Shown here: in pieces, positions 1 to 7,865 of the stretch
How the letters are laid out: the number at the start of each line of letters is the position of its first letter
Numbering within the stretch: the stretch's first letter is position 1
NCBI RefSeq assembly: GCF_002149035.1
Contig: NZ_NGFP01000074.1
Coordinates: 1 to 35,187, forward strand
Reading direction: 5' to 3'
DNA length: 35,187 bases
Origin: Streptosporangium minutum
Lineage (GTDB): Bacteria > Actinomycetota > Actinomycetes > Streptosporangiales > Streptosporangiaceae
Made by a program: the position numbers and the translations under genes
The notes under the pieces: generated by a model
Databases searched by the model: none
The model's input: the letters and a program-made list of their open reading frames with translations, nothing else
What the model was told of the DNA's origin: nothing

Positions 1-72
1 CCCCCCGCGCTCATCCCCCTCCGAGGCCGTAGCGGGCGATGCCCCGGCCCCGCCACTGACGACTGTCGCCAT
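1..72 (-). CDS. Possible 5' end of a gene running off the left edge
   Basis: On the minus strand an ATG at 72-70 is preceded by a strong purine-rich ribosome binding site (GGAGGGGGAG, 87-78) with a 5-nt spacer. The frame stays open for all 24 codons to the window edge and begins MATVVSGGAGASPATA. The visible part is too short and too low in complexity to assign a family. The spacing and quality of the binding site are the main support. It would be transcribed in the same direction as the carboxypeptidase operon, with about 300 bp of repeat-containing DNA between them. Confidence 0.35.
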   Translation of the reverse strand, partial: MATVVSGGAGASPATASEGDERGG

Positions 73-284
73 CTCAACTCCCCCTCCGGTATCGCACTGA
101 TCCGGACTGTCTCGGCTGGCTGATGACCAATGTTTCCGAGAGGGCTTGGGAAGCTCTTGTGGCTGACTTGTGGAGGTTCCTGGCGCGGGCCTTACCTGCG
201 AAATCGGTCGCCGAGGGTGGCGGAGACCGGCGGGATCATCCCCTTCCGTTCGGGAGGACCCCTGATTCCGGCTCCGGGAAACAC

Positions 285-395
285 GGCTCAGGCATGAGCA
301 CCGGCTCAGGCATGAGCGTCGAGTCAAGGCATGAGCACCGGCTCAGGCATGAGCACGGGGTCAGGGCATGAGCACCGGCTCAGGGTATGAGCGCC
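285..395. repeat. Six tandem 18-19 bp repeats at the 3' end of the carboxypeptidase gene
   Basis: Six head-to-tail copies of a unit close to GGCTCAGGCATGAGCACC occupy this stretch, starting at about 285, 303, 321, 340, 358 and 377. Each unit contains the inverted arms GCTCA and TGAGC, so each could form a small hairpin. The last copy overlaps the carboxypeptidase stop codon. Read on the minus strand, the unit encodes EPVLMP, and the enzyme ends in EPALIP. The array therefore looks like an expansion of the gene's own 3' end. The rest of 73-284 shows no gene I can support. Confidence 0.9.
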
Positions 396-1312
396 GGCTC
401 CAGGAGGCGCAGCCTGCCCGCCTCGGTGTCGAGCTGGGCCCTGACCCCGATCGGGTAGGTCTGCATCGCGATGCCGTGCCCGATGTCCGCCCCGGCGAGG
501 ACCGGCACTCCGAGGTCGCTCAGCCGCTCCACCAGCATGCGCTCCACGTCGCGCGGCTCGCCGCAGTTGGTGAACGTGCCGAGCAGGATCCCGGCCACGC
601 CGTCGCTGTAGGTGGCCCGGCGGAGCTGGGTGATGTAGCGGTCCATCCGGAACAGCTCCTCGTCCACGTCCTCCAGGAAGAGGATCGCCCCTCGGGCGGG
701 CAGCGAGGTGTCGGTGCCGATCGAGGCGGCCAGCAGCGTGGCCGTGCCGCCCAGCGTGTGGCCCTCCGCGACGCCGGGGACGACGGTCCTGGCGTCGGGG
801 AAGACCAGCTCGGTCACCGTCTCCGGGTGGAACAGCAGCTTCATCAGCTCGTCGAAGTCGTACTGACCCGGCCCCTCGTAGAAGCCGTCGCAGGCGACCA
901 TCGGCCCGAACAGCGACGCCCAGCCCAGCTTGACCGCGATCGCCTCCAGCAGCGCGGTCACGTCGGAGTAGCCCACCACGACCTTCGGCCTGGCCGCGTC
1001 GATCTTCGGCCAGTCGACCAGCTCCAGCGTGCGCTGCATGCCGTACCCGCCGCCGGCGCAGAAGACCGCGTCGAAGGCCGGGTCGCCGAGCGCCCTGGTC
1101 AGGTCGCCCGCCCGCAGGAGGTCGTCGCCCGCCAGGTAGTCGTACTCGGTCCCGCCGGCCCGCGAGGAGGCGAACACCTCGGGCTTGAGGCCGACCTCTT
1201 CCATCGCCGCCAGACCGCGGTCCAGGTTGGCCTGGTTGGGCGGGCTGCTCGCGGCGACGACGGCGACGCGGGCGCCGGGTCGCAGGGCGGGCGGACGGAG
1301 GAAAGCGGTCAT
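380..1312 (-). CDS. S66-family LD-carboxypeptidase (LdcA/MccF type)
   Basis: This 310-residue cytoplasmic serine peptidase belongs to the S66 family. Members remove the terminal D-amino acid from murein tetrapeptides (LdcA) or cleave processed microcin C-like peptide-nucleotides (MccF). The likely catalytic triad is Ser116 in VVVGYSDVT, Glu214 in LFLEDVDEE and His279 in ADIGHG. The length is usual for the family and no signal peptide is visible. The ATG at 1312 has an AAGGAG site 8 nt upstream. It is the last gene of the peptide-importer operon and follows the ATPase stop by 38 nt, which suggests that it processes imported peptides. Sequence alone does not separate LdcA from MccF activity. 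The 3' end runs into a tandem repeat. Confidence 0.88.
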   Translation of the reverse strand: MTAFLRPPALRPGARVAVVAASSPPNQANLDRGLAAMEEVGLKPEVFASSRAGGTEYDYLAGDDLLRAGDLTRALGDPAFDAVFCAGGGYGMQRTLELVDWPKIDAARPKVVVGYSDVTALLEAIAVKLGWASLFGPMVACDGFYEGPGQYDFDELMKLLFHPETVTELVFPDARTVVPGVAEGHTLGGTATLLAASIGTDTSLPARGAILFLEDVDEELFRMDRYITQLRRATYSDGVAGILLGTFTNCGEPRDVERMLVERLSDLGVPVLAGADIGHGIAMQTYPIGVRAQLDTEAGRLRLLEPALIP

Positions 1313-1350
1313 CGGAGTGCTCCTTCGGTGGACGGGTGCGGTGGACGGGT

Positions 1351-2304
1351 TCAGTGGACGAGATGGCAGGCGGCGAGGCTGGACCCCGACGGATCACCGG
1401 TCAGGACGGGCAGGTCGCGGCTGTCGCACAGCGTGTCCTGCTCGGCCGCCCTGAGCGGGCATCGAGGGTGGAAGCGGCAGCCGCCGGGGACGGCGGCCGG
1501 GTCCGGCGGCTCGCCGGTGAGCAGCACGGGCCGCTCGTCCGAGTCGGGCAGCACCGACAGCAGCGCCCTGGTGTAGGGGTGTTTGGGACGTAGCAGGACC
1601 TCTTCGACCGTGCCGGTCTCGACGATCCTGCCGAGGTACATGACCGCGACCCTGTCCGCGATGTTCCAGGCCAGTCCGAGGTCATGGCTGACGACCAGCG
1701 CGGACAGGCCGAGCGAGTCGCGCAGTTCCAGGATCAGTTTGAGGATCTCGCCCCTGACGGAGGCGTCGAGCGAGGCCACCGGCTCGTCGGCGACGATGAC
1801 CGAAGGTTCGAGCGCGAGCGCCCCCGCGATGACGACGCGCTGCTGCTGGCCGCCGGACATCTCGTGCGGGAAGCGCCCCGCGAACTCCTCGGGCGGCCGC
1901 AGCCCGGCTCTGGCCAGCGCGGCGTGCACCCGTTCGCCGAGCCGATCGGTCAGGCCGTGCAGCCGGGGCCCCTCGGCGACGGCGTCGAAGACGTTCTGCC
2001 TGGGGTTGAGCGCGCCGCCCGGGTCCTGCAGGACGAGCTGGGTGTGGCGGCGGTAGGCCTTCAGCGCGGCGGCGGAGTATCCGAGGGGCTCACCGCCGCC
2101 CAGCACCTGGCCGCCGGTCGGCTTGACCAGCCCGACCAGGGCTCTGGCCAGCGTGGACTTGCCGCACCCCGACTCGCCGACGAGCGCGACGATCTCGCCC
2201 TGCCGTACCTGCAGGTTCACCCCGTCGACGGCGCGCGCGGGCGCGGCGCCCCTGCGCGGTGGGTAGGTGACCATCAGGTCGCGGACTTCCAGCACGGGTT
2301 TCAC
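1351..2304 (-). CDS. Peptide ABC transporter ATP-binding protein, DppF/OppF type
   Basis: This 317-residue ABC ATPase energises the importer encoded upstream. It has Walker A GESGCGKST (about 43-51), Q-loop LQDP, signature MSGGQ (149-153), Walker B VIVADEP and switch His207 in VVSHD. The Opp/Dpp C-terminal tail is present, with HPYTRAL and the cysteine-containing CRFHPRCPL. I chose the GTG start at 2304 because it forms a GTGA overlap with the stop of the preceding ATPase and begins just before the conserved VLEVRDL. Longer upstream extensions in this frame are out-of-frame readings of the neighbour. Fourth of the transport genes to be followed by the carboxypeptidase. Confidence 0.9.
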   Translation of the reverse strand: MKPVLEVRDLMVTYPPRRGAAPARAVDGVNLQVRQGEIVALVGESGCGKSTLARALVGLVKPTGGQVLGGGEPLGYSAAALKAYRRHTQLVLQDPGGALNPRQNVFDAVAEGPRLHGLTDRLGERVHAALARAGLRPPEEFAGRFPHEMSGGQQQRVVIAGALALEPSVIVADEPVASLDASVRGEILKLILELRDSLGLSALVVSHDLGLAWNIADRVAVMYLGRIVETGTVEEVLLRPKHPYTRALLSVLPDSDERPVLLTGEPPDPAAVPGGCRFHPRCPLRAAEQDTLCDSRDLPVLTGDPSGSSLAACHLVH

Positions 2305-3449
2305 GTCCCGCTCCCTTCCAGCACGCGCAGGCACGCGGCCTCGCGCCGCGGACCGCTCGGCCACAGCTCCACGGTCTCGGTACGGCAGGCCGCCACGGCC
2401 TCGGAGCAGCGCGGCTCGAAGGCGCAGCCCCTGCCCTCGCTGAGCCTGGCCAGCTCGGACGGCGTGGGCGGGTCGCCGGGCAGCCCGGCGGGGGCGAGCC
2501 GTGAGGCCGGGTCGCCGATCGTCGGGAAGGCCCGGCCGAGCGCCCGCGTGTACGGGTGCCGCGGCTCGGCGATGAGCTGCCTGGACGGGCCGATCTCGGC
2601 GATCCGCCCCGCGTACATGACGGCCAGCCGCTCGCACATGTGCGACAGCACCGACAGGTCGTGGCTGATCATGATGACGCCGATGCCCGACTCGCGCACC
2701 AGCTCGCCGAGCAGCTCCAGCACCTGTGCCTGGACCATGACGTCGAGCGCGGTGGTCGGCTCGTCGGCGATGATCAGGTCGGGCCGGCAGGCCAGCGACA
2801 TCGCGATCATGATGCGCTGGCGCTGGCCGCCGGAGAACTCGTGCGGGTAGGAGCCCGCGCGCCGCGACGGCACGCCGACGCTGTCGAGCAGCTCGGCCGC
2901 CCGCCTGCGTGCCTCCCGCTGCCCGACCTTCTCGTGCAGCAGGATGGGCTCGCAGATCTGCTCGCCGATCGTGCGCACCGGGTTGAGCGCGCTCATCGCG
3001 CCCTGGAACACCACGGAGGCCGCCGACCAGCGCACCGCGCGCAGCCGCGCCCACCTGGCGGTCAGCAGGTCCTCGCCCTCGAACAGCACCTCGCCGCTCA
3101 CCTCGGCGGAGGGGGCCAGCAGCCGCAGCAGGCTGAGTGCCATCGTGGACTTGCCCGAGCCCGACTCCCCCGCGACGCCGAGGGTCTGGCCGCGGTCGAG
3201 GGTGAAGCTCACCCCGCGTACGGCGGGCACGGCGCGCTCGCCGTTGCGGTAGGTCACCCGCAGGTCGCGCACGTCGAGCATCGGAGTCCCGGGCCGCCCC
3301 TGCGGTGCCGGGGCCTGCCCGCTCGCCTCCCCGGGCGTCTCCGGCGTCCGGTCCTGCCCGCTCGCCGCGCCGGGCGTCTCCGGCACCCGGTCCGGTCCCC
3401 TCGTCGAGCCGGGCGTCTCCGGCGCCCGGGTCCGGTCCCTCGCCGTCAT
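2301..3449 (-). CDS. Peptide ABC transporter ATP-binding protein, DppD/OppD type, with repetitive N-terminus
   Basis: This ABC ATPase is 382 residues long from the ATG at 3449, which overlaps the permease stop as ATGA. It has Walker A GESGSGKST (94-102), signature FSGGQ (205-209), Walker B LIIADEP and His262 in MISHD. The C-terminal Opp/Dpp tail has HPYTRAL and CAFEPRCSEA. The conserved fold starts only at MLDVRDL (residue 57, ATG at 3281). Residues 5-45 are a low-complexity repeat of about 13 residues built on RxPETPG, absent from ordinary DppD proteins. Translation could instead begin at 3281, but the ATGA coupling favours the longer form. It should pair with the adjacent DppF-type ATPase as a heterodimer. 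Confidence 0.87.
   Translation of the reverse strand: MTARDRTRAPETPGSTRGPDRVPETPGAASGQDRTPETPGEASGQAPAPQGRPGTPMLDVRDLRVTYRNGERAVPAVRGVSFTLDRGQTLGVAGESGSGKSTMALSLLRLLAPSAEVSGEVLFEGEDLLTARWARLRAVRWSAASVVFQGAMSALNPVRTIGEQICEPILLHEKVGQREARRRAAELLDSVGVPSRRAGSYPHEFSGGQRQRIMIAMSLACRPDLIIADEPTTALDVMVQAQVLELLGELVRESGIGVIMISHDLSVLSHMCERLAVMYAGRIAEIGPSRQLIAEPRHPYTRALGRAFPTIGDPASRLAPAGLPGDPPTPSELARLSEGRGCAFEPRCSEAVAACRTETVELWPSGPRREAACLRVLEGSGT
3315..3437. repeat. Three tandem 39-45 bp coding repeats in the ATPase N-terminus
   Basis: Two 39-bp copies (3315-3353 and 3354-3392) and a longer third copy (3393-3437) share CCGGGCGTCTCCGGC and flanking CTGCCCGCTCGCC-like sequence. Each copy encodes the PETPG core. 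The array is in frame and lies just after the chosen ATPase start, before its conserved nucleotide-binding domain. Confidence 0.85.
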
Positions 3450-4345
3450 CGGCCTACCATCCTCGGGTTGAGCACGTGCTCGACGGCGCGGCCGACGAGC
3501 GTGAAGCCGAGCACGACGATGAGGATCGCGATGCCCGGCGGTATGAGGTACCACCACGCGCCCGCGGTGACCGCGCCGCCCGCGAACGCCGCCTGGAGCA
3601 TCGAGCCCCAGGTCACGCCGGTCGGGTCACCGAGGCCGAGGAAGGTCAGCGTGGCCTCCGACAGGATCGCCGAGGCGACGGTGAGCGTGCTGGAGACCAG
3701 GATCAGCGGCATGACGTTGGGCAGCACGTGCCTGACCATGATCTGGGTGTTGCCCGCGCCCAGCGCCCTGGCCCGTTCGATGAAGGGTCGCGCCTCGACG
3801 GCGAGCGTCTGGGCGCGCACGAGGCGGGCGGTCGCGGTCCACGAGGTGACCGCGATGGCGATCGTGATCGACGCCGCGCCCTGGCCGAGCACGGCCGACA
3901 GCGAGATGGCCAGCGGCAAGCTGGGCAGCGCGATGAACCAGTCGGTCACGTGCATCAGGCCCTGGCCGACCCGGCCCTGGTAGTGCCCGGCCAGCAGGCC
4001 GACCGCGCTGCCGAGGACCACGGTGAGCGCGGTGGCGATGATGCCGATGGTGAGCGACTCACGTGCGCCCCAGATGACCAGCAGCAGGACCGAGCGGCCC
4101 GCCTGGTCGGTGCCGAGCGGGTAGCCGTCGACGGGCGGGGAGAGCTGCGGGCCGTCCACCTTGATCACGTTGAGCTGGTCGTCGCCGATGAACAGCGGCG
4201 CGGCCAGGGCCAGCGCGCCGAACGCGACGAGCAGTCCGAGTCCGGCCAGGCCGGCGGGCCGCCTGGCGTAGGCGCGGCAGAACCGGCCGAACGCGTGGTG
4301 GCGTGGGACCTCGACCGCGGCCGGGGCGTGCGTGGCGGCGGTCAC
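3446..4345 (-). CDS. Peptide ABC transporter permease, DppC/OppC type
   Basis: This 299-residue inner-membrane permease has a cytoplasmic N-terminus, a first membrane span at about 32-52, the DppC hallmark LGTDQAGRSV (77-86), then about five further spans. The coupling loop that contacts the ATPases includes ERARALGAGN at about 190-199. The length is typical. The GTG at 4345 is the only start that fits the family N-terminus, and its ribosome binding site is weak. It lies 25 nt after the partner permease gene. Its stop overlaps the next ATPase start by 4 nt, consistent with translational coupling. Confidence 0.9.
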   Translation of the reverse strand: MTAATHAPAAVEVPRHHAFGRFCRAYARRPAGLAGLGLLVAFGALALAAPLFIGDDQLNVIKVDGPQLSPPVDGYPLGTDQAGRSVLLLVIWGARESLTIGIIATALTVVLGSAVGLLAGHYQGRVGQGLMHVTDWFIALPSLPLAISLSAVLGQGAASITIAIAVTSWTATARLVRAQTLAVEARPFIERARALGAGNTQIMVRHVLPNVMPLILVSSTLTVASAILSEATLTFLGLGDPTGVTWGSMLQAAFAGGAVTAGAWWYLIPPGIAILIVVLGFTLVGRAVEHVLNPRMVGR

Positions 4346-4370
4346 CGGACACCGTCCGGGGGAAGGCGTT

Positions 4371-5411
4371 TCATTGGGCTCGCACTCTCGGGTCGAGGAA
4401 GCGGTAGACCACGTCCGCCAGGAGGTTCATGATGATCACACTCGCGCTGAAGACGATGAAGGTGCCCTGGAGCAGGGGCAGGTCGGGGATCTTGAGCGCC
4501 TCGTAGGTCAGGTAGCCGAGGCCGGGCCAGGAGTAGACGGCCTCGACCGTGATCGCCCCGCTGACCAGGACGCCGAGATGCATGAAGATCATCGTGACCG
4601 AGGGCAGCAGCGCGTTCGGCACCGCGTGGCGCCGCCGTACGGCGTCGTCGGTCAGGCCCTTGGCCCTGGCGGTCAGCAGGTAGGGGCTGCCCATCTCGTC
4701 GATGATCGAGGTGCGCATCACCGTGACGTACTGGGCGAAGACCACCAGCACCATGGTCAGGCAGGGCAGCACGAGGTGCCTGGCCACGTCGACGACGTGG
4801 GTCCAGCCCTCCTGCGGCAGCGAGGGGTCGCTCATCCCGCCCGCGGGGAGCAGGCTCGGGATCGGGCCGACGCCCACGCTGAAGGTGACCAGCAGGATCA
4901 TGCCGAGCCAGAACGTCGGCACCGACCACAGCGTGAGCGAGGCGCTGGAGGCGATCCGGTCGAACAGGCTGCCGTGCCGCCAGCCGCTGCGGATGCCCAG
5001 CCACAGGCCGAGGGCGATCGACAGGACCGCGGCCGTGCCCATGAGGAGCAGGGTCGGCCCGAGCCGGTCGGCCACCAGCGACGAGACCGACTGCTGGAAC
5101 TGCCAGGAGTAGCCGAGCTCGCCCTTGAGCGTGTTGCCGACGAAGGTGAGGAACCGCTCCCAGATCGGGTCGTCCAGGCCGAGCTGGATCCGGATCTGGG
5201 CGAGCTGGGCCTCGCTGGTGGGACGGCCCCTGGTCAGGGTGCGGACCGGGTCGGCCGGCATCAGGCTGAAGATCACGAAGCCGATGACCAGCGTCACGAA
5301 GAAGCTGACCAGCGCCGCGACCAGCTTCGAGCCCAGGTAAGGCAGGAAGCCCGACCGCTTGACCCCCTGTCCCCTGACCTTGGCGGGGCCCGCGGCGGTG
5401 AGACTACTCAC
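4371..5411 (-). CDS. Peptide ABC transporter permease, DppB/OppB type
   Basis: This 346-residue permease has a first membrane span at about 30-51, the DppB-type external loop with MPADPVRTLTRG, and five more spans. The coupling loop is at about 240-270 (LLTARAKGLTDDAV, then NALLPSVT). It forms the heterodimeric channel with the DppC-type protein. The GTG start at 5411 lies 8 nt inside the binding-protein gene, so the two are translationally coupled. The N-terminal 25 residues are polar and slightly longer than in many relatives. Confidence 0.9.
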   Translation of the reverse strand: MSSLTAAGPAKVRGQGVKRSGFLPYLGSKLVAALVSFFVTLVIGFVIFSLMPADPVRTLTRGRPTSEAQLAQIRIQLGLDDPIWERFLTFVGNTLKGELGYSWQFQQSVSSLVADRLGPTLLLMGTAAVLSIALGLWLGIRSGWRHGSLFDRIASSASLTLWSVPTFWLGMILLVTFSVGVGPIPSLLPAGGMSDPSLPQEGWTHVVDVARHLVLPCLTMVLVVFAQYVTVMRTSIIDEMGSPYLLTARAKGLTDDAVRRRHAVPNALLPSVTMIFMHLGVLVSGAITVEAVYSWPGLGYLTYEALKIPDLPLLQGTFIVFSASVIIMNLLADVVYRFLDPRVRAQ

Positions 5412-7275
5412 GGTCGCCCGCGCCCGAGCGGCGCCTGAGCACGATCCCGCCGCCGACGAGTGCGACGAGCAGGACGCCCGCGCCGACCCACAGCCGGCCG
5501 CCGCCGCCCTCCTCCTCGGCCGAGGCGGCGGCCGGCTTGGCGGCGGGCGGCGCGGCCTTGAGGTAGCTCCAGAACGCGGTCTGCGCCGGGTACATGCCCT
5601 GCGCGTCCGGCTGCCCGGTGATCAGGCCGGTCACGGTGTCGGTGCGGGCGACGTCGAGGGTGTTGGCGTAGAAGTGGATCTGGTCGACGTCGGCCTTGTA
5701 CAGGATGTCCTGCATCTCGGCGACGACCTTGGCCCGCTCGTCCTGGTCGAACGTGGTGAGCTGCTTCTTGAACAGCTCGTCGTAGGCCTCGTCGCAGAAG
5801 AAGGCGTCGGTGTTGCCGCCGGTGCCGTCGTCCTTGGGCAGCGTGGCGCAGGTCTGGAGGCCGAGCAGGTAGGTCGGGTCGGGACCGGTGGTCCAGCCGT
5901 CCATCAGCAGGTCCCAGTCGCCCTTGGCCAGGTCGCTGTTGAGCGCGCTCATGCTCAGCGTCTGGATCTTGAGCTTGATCCCGATCGTCTCCAGCCAGCC
6001 CTTGAGGTAGGTGGAGATGCCCGCGTCGGCCGTGTCGTCGGAGTGGATGCCGAGGCGCAGCTCCAGCGGCCTGTCGCTCTTGGGGTCGACGCGGACGCCG
6101 TCGGCGCCCTTGGTGTAGCCGGCGTCGTCGAGGATCTTGCCGGCCTGGGCGAGGTCGAACGGCGTCTCCTGGCCCGCGGCCGGCTTCCAGCTCCACTGCG
6201 GCCAGGCCGGGGGCAGGTAGCCGGAGCCGACCACGCCCATGCCGTCGAGCACCTTGGTGACCAGTGTCTTCTTGTCGGTGGCCAGCGAGATCGCCCGGCG
6301 CAGCACCGGGTCGCCGAGCGCGGGGTGGCCGGTGCCGATCTTCTTGCCGCTGCGGGTGCGGGCGTTGTGGTTGACCTCGACACCGGTCCAGCCGTTGCCG
6401 ACCTCCTGGGCGGTCAGCAGGCTCTTGTCCGTCTGCAGGGCCTTGAACTGGGTCGGGTTCACACCGTTGATGTAGTCCAGCTGGCCGCTGCGGAGCGCGG
6501 CGACGGCGGCGTCGGTCGACTTGAAGCTCTGCTGGATCATGTGGTCGAAGCCGGGCCTGCCGAGGATGAAGTCCTTGTTGGCGTCGAACTTCGCGTACTG
6601 CTCGGGCTTGTACTCCGTGAGCGTCCACGGACCGTAGCCGACGACGGGGAAGGTGTCGTTCTTGGCGTCCTTGAGGTTCTTGGCCCGCGGCTCCCAGACG
6701 TGCTTCGGCACGATCGGGATGCCGCTGATCGGGATGCTCATGTAGACGACGTTGGCCTGCGGCGCCTTGGTCTTGATGACCAGCGTCGCGGGGTCGGGTG
6801 CGGTGACCGACTCGAAGTTGGCGACCAGCGAGCTGTTGGCGGTGCCCGCGACCGTGTCGGTCATGATCAGGTTGAGGGTCCAGGCGGCGTCCTCAGCCGT
6901 GATCGGCTTGCCGTCGCTCCACTTCAGGCCCTCCCTGAGCTTGAAGGTCCAGGTGAGCTTGTCCTCCGACGGCGTCCACGACTCGGCCAGGTACGGGCCC
7001 GGCTTGCCGTTCTCGTCCAGCGAGTTCAGCGTGGGGTAGATCGAGCCGAAGATGTCATAGGCGCCGTTGAAGAAGGCGAGGAACGGGTTGAGCGTGTCGA
7101 CGCCCGAGCCCGCCATCCTCACCCGCAGCGTGGTCTCCTGCGCCGCGGACACGGACGCGGCCGACGTGGCGGATTCGGCGGATGCGGCGCCGAAGGCGGT
7201 GGCACCGACCACCAGTGAACCGCTCAGCGCGCAAGCGGCAAGGGCCAGCCTGCGCCGCGGGTTGCCTGTCCCCAT
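5404..7275 (-). CDS. Family-5 peptide-binding protein with C-terminal membrane anchor
   Basis: This 623-residue extracellular receptor (SBP_bac_5 fold) captures peptides for the DppBCDF-type importer. Family signatures are TLNPFLAF near the start, YLAESWTPSEDKLTWTFKLR and LKWSDGKPITAEDAAWTL. The ATG at 7275 is chosen because AGGAG lies 7 nt upstream. The N-terminal signal peptide (RRR then a hydrophobic core ending near AASAESA) has a cysteine too early to be a convincing lipobox. Instead, the C-terminus has a Gly/Glu-rich linker, one hydrophobic span (about 595-613) and the stop-transfer RRRSGAGDRE. It is thus probably a membrane-anchored rather than a lipid-anchored receptor. It is the first gene of the operon. 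Confidence 0.9.
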   Translation of the reverse strand: MGTGNPRRRLALAACALSGSLVVGATAFGAASAESATSAASVSAAQETTLRVRMAGSGVDTLNPFLAFFNGAYDIFGSIYPTLNSLDENGKPGPYLAESWTPSEDKLTWTFKLREGLKWSDGKPITAEDAAWTLNLIMTDTVAGTANSSLVANFESVTAPDPATLVIKTKAPQANVVYMSIPISGIPIVPKHVWEPRAKNLKDAKNDTFPVVGYGPWTLTEYKPEQYAKFDANKDFILGRPGFDHMIQQSFKSTDAAVAALRSGQLDYINGVNPTQFKALQTDKSLLTAQEVGNGWTGVEVNHNARTRSGKKIGTGHPALGDPVLRRAISLATDKKTLVTKVLDGMGVVGSGYLPPAWPQWSWKPAAGQETPFDLAQAGKILDDAGYTKGADGVRVDPKSDRPLELRLGIHSDDTADAGISTYLKGWLETIGIKLKIQTLSMSALNSDLAKGDWDLLMDGWTTGPDPTYLLGLQTCATLPKDDGTGGNTDAFFCDEAYDELFKKQLTTFDQDERAKVVAEMQDILYKADVDQIHFYANTLDVARTDTVTGLITGQPDAQGMYPAQTAFWSYLKAAPPAAKPAAASAEEEGGGGRLWVGAGVLLVALVGGGIVLRRRSGAGDRE

Positions 7276-7468
7276 TGATGTCTCCTGGTCGTTCGGCATG
7301 CGTGTGTGAACGAATGCTGACGATCAGTGGGCACGGCCCCAAGAACCGTGAACGCTTTACGAGCTGAGCATCGAAAATCGTGACGCTCCCGCTCCACGCC
7401 TCCGCCTGCCCCTACCTTTGTCGCTACGCGGGACACTCCGTGCCGTAAGTGTCGGAGGGCTCTGATAC

Positions 7469-7822
7469 ATGTGGGCCATGGGTGTGAGCGTTGATGAGTT
7501 CCTGGAGATGCTGGACAGGCTGCCCGAGGTCGGGCAGAGCGAGGGCGGCGACTGGATCTCGCTGAAGGTGCGCGGCAAGGGTTTCGGTTACCTGTGGGAG
7601 AAGACGCGGACCGTGGGGCTCAAGGCGACGATCGAGGAGCAGATCGCGCTGGTGGCCGAGCGCCCGGAGGTGTTCGAGGTCCAGTTCACCGCGGGCCGGT
7701 TCGGCTGGGTCGTGGTGCGCCTTGAGAAGATCGACCCGGATGAGCTGTTCGAGCTGGTCACCGAGGCGTGGTGCCTGACGGCACCCAAGCAGCTGGTCAG
7801 CGCGCACGAGGCCGGGCGATAG
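7469..7822 (+). CDS. MmcQ/YjbR family protein
   Basis: This 117-residue cytoplasmic protein matches the YjbR/MmcQ family (double-wing DNA-binding-like fold). The family pattern is visible in the early DEFLEMLDRLPEV segment, the central SLKVRGKGFGYL strand and the C-terminal GWVVVRLEKIDPDELFELV, ending in the helix with TAPKQL. The biochemical role of the family is not well defined. The ATG at 7469 has GGAGGG 9 nt upstream. A second ATG at 7478 is possible but too far from that site. It is divergent from the peptide operon and convergent with the esterase, so it is probably a single-gene unit. Confidence 0.85.
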   Translation: MWAMGVSVDEFLEMLDRLPEVGQSEGGDWISLKVRGKGFGYLWEKTRTVGLKATIEEQIALVAERPEVFEVQFTAGRFGWVVVRLEKIDPDELFELVTEAWCLTAPKQLVSAHEAGR

Positions 7823-7829
7823 CCGTACG

Positions 7830-7862
7830 GCGCGGGCGGGCCGTGACCGGGCCCGCCCGCGC
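7830..7862. terminator. Bidirectional GC hairpin between convergent genes
   Basis: A perfect 13-bp stem (arms GCGCGGGCGGGCC at 7830-7842 and its complement at 7850-7862) closes a 7-nt loop. It starts 8 nt after the YjbR stop codon and ends 4 nt before the esterase stop codon. There is no T-tract on either side, as is common for actinomycete terminators. Its position suits termination from both sides. Confidence 0.8.
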
Positions 7863-7865
7863 GCC

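Noticed and set aside
123-371. 82-codon plus-strand open frame near the left edge
   Set aside because: No ribosome binding site, no recognisable family, and its 3' half consists of the tandem repeat.
283-400. Short regularly spaced repeats as a CRISPR array
   Set aside because: Units are contiguous without unique spacers, and no cas genes are present.
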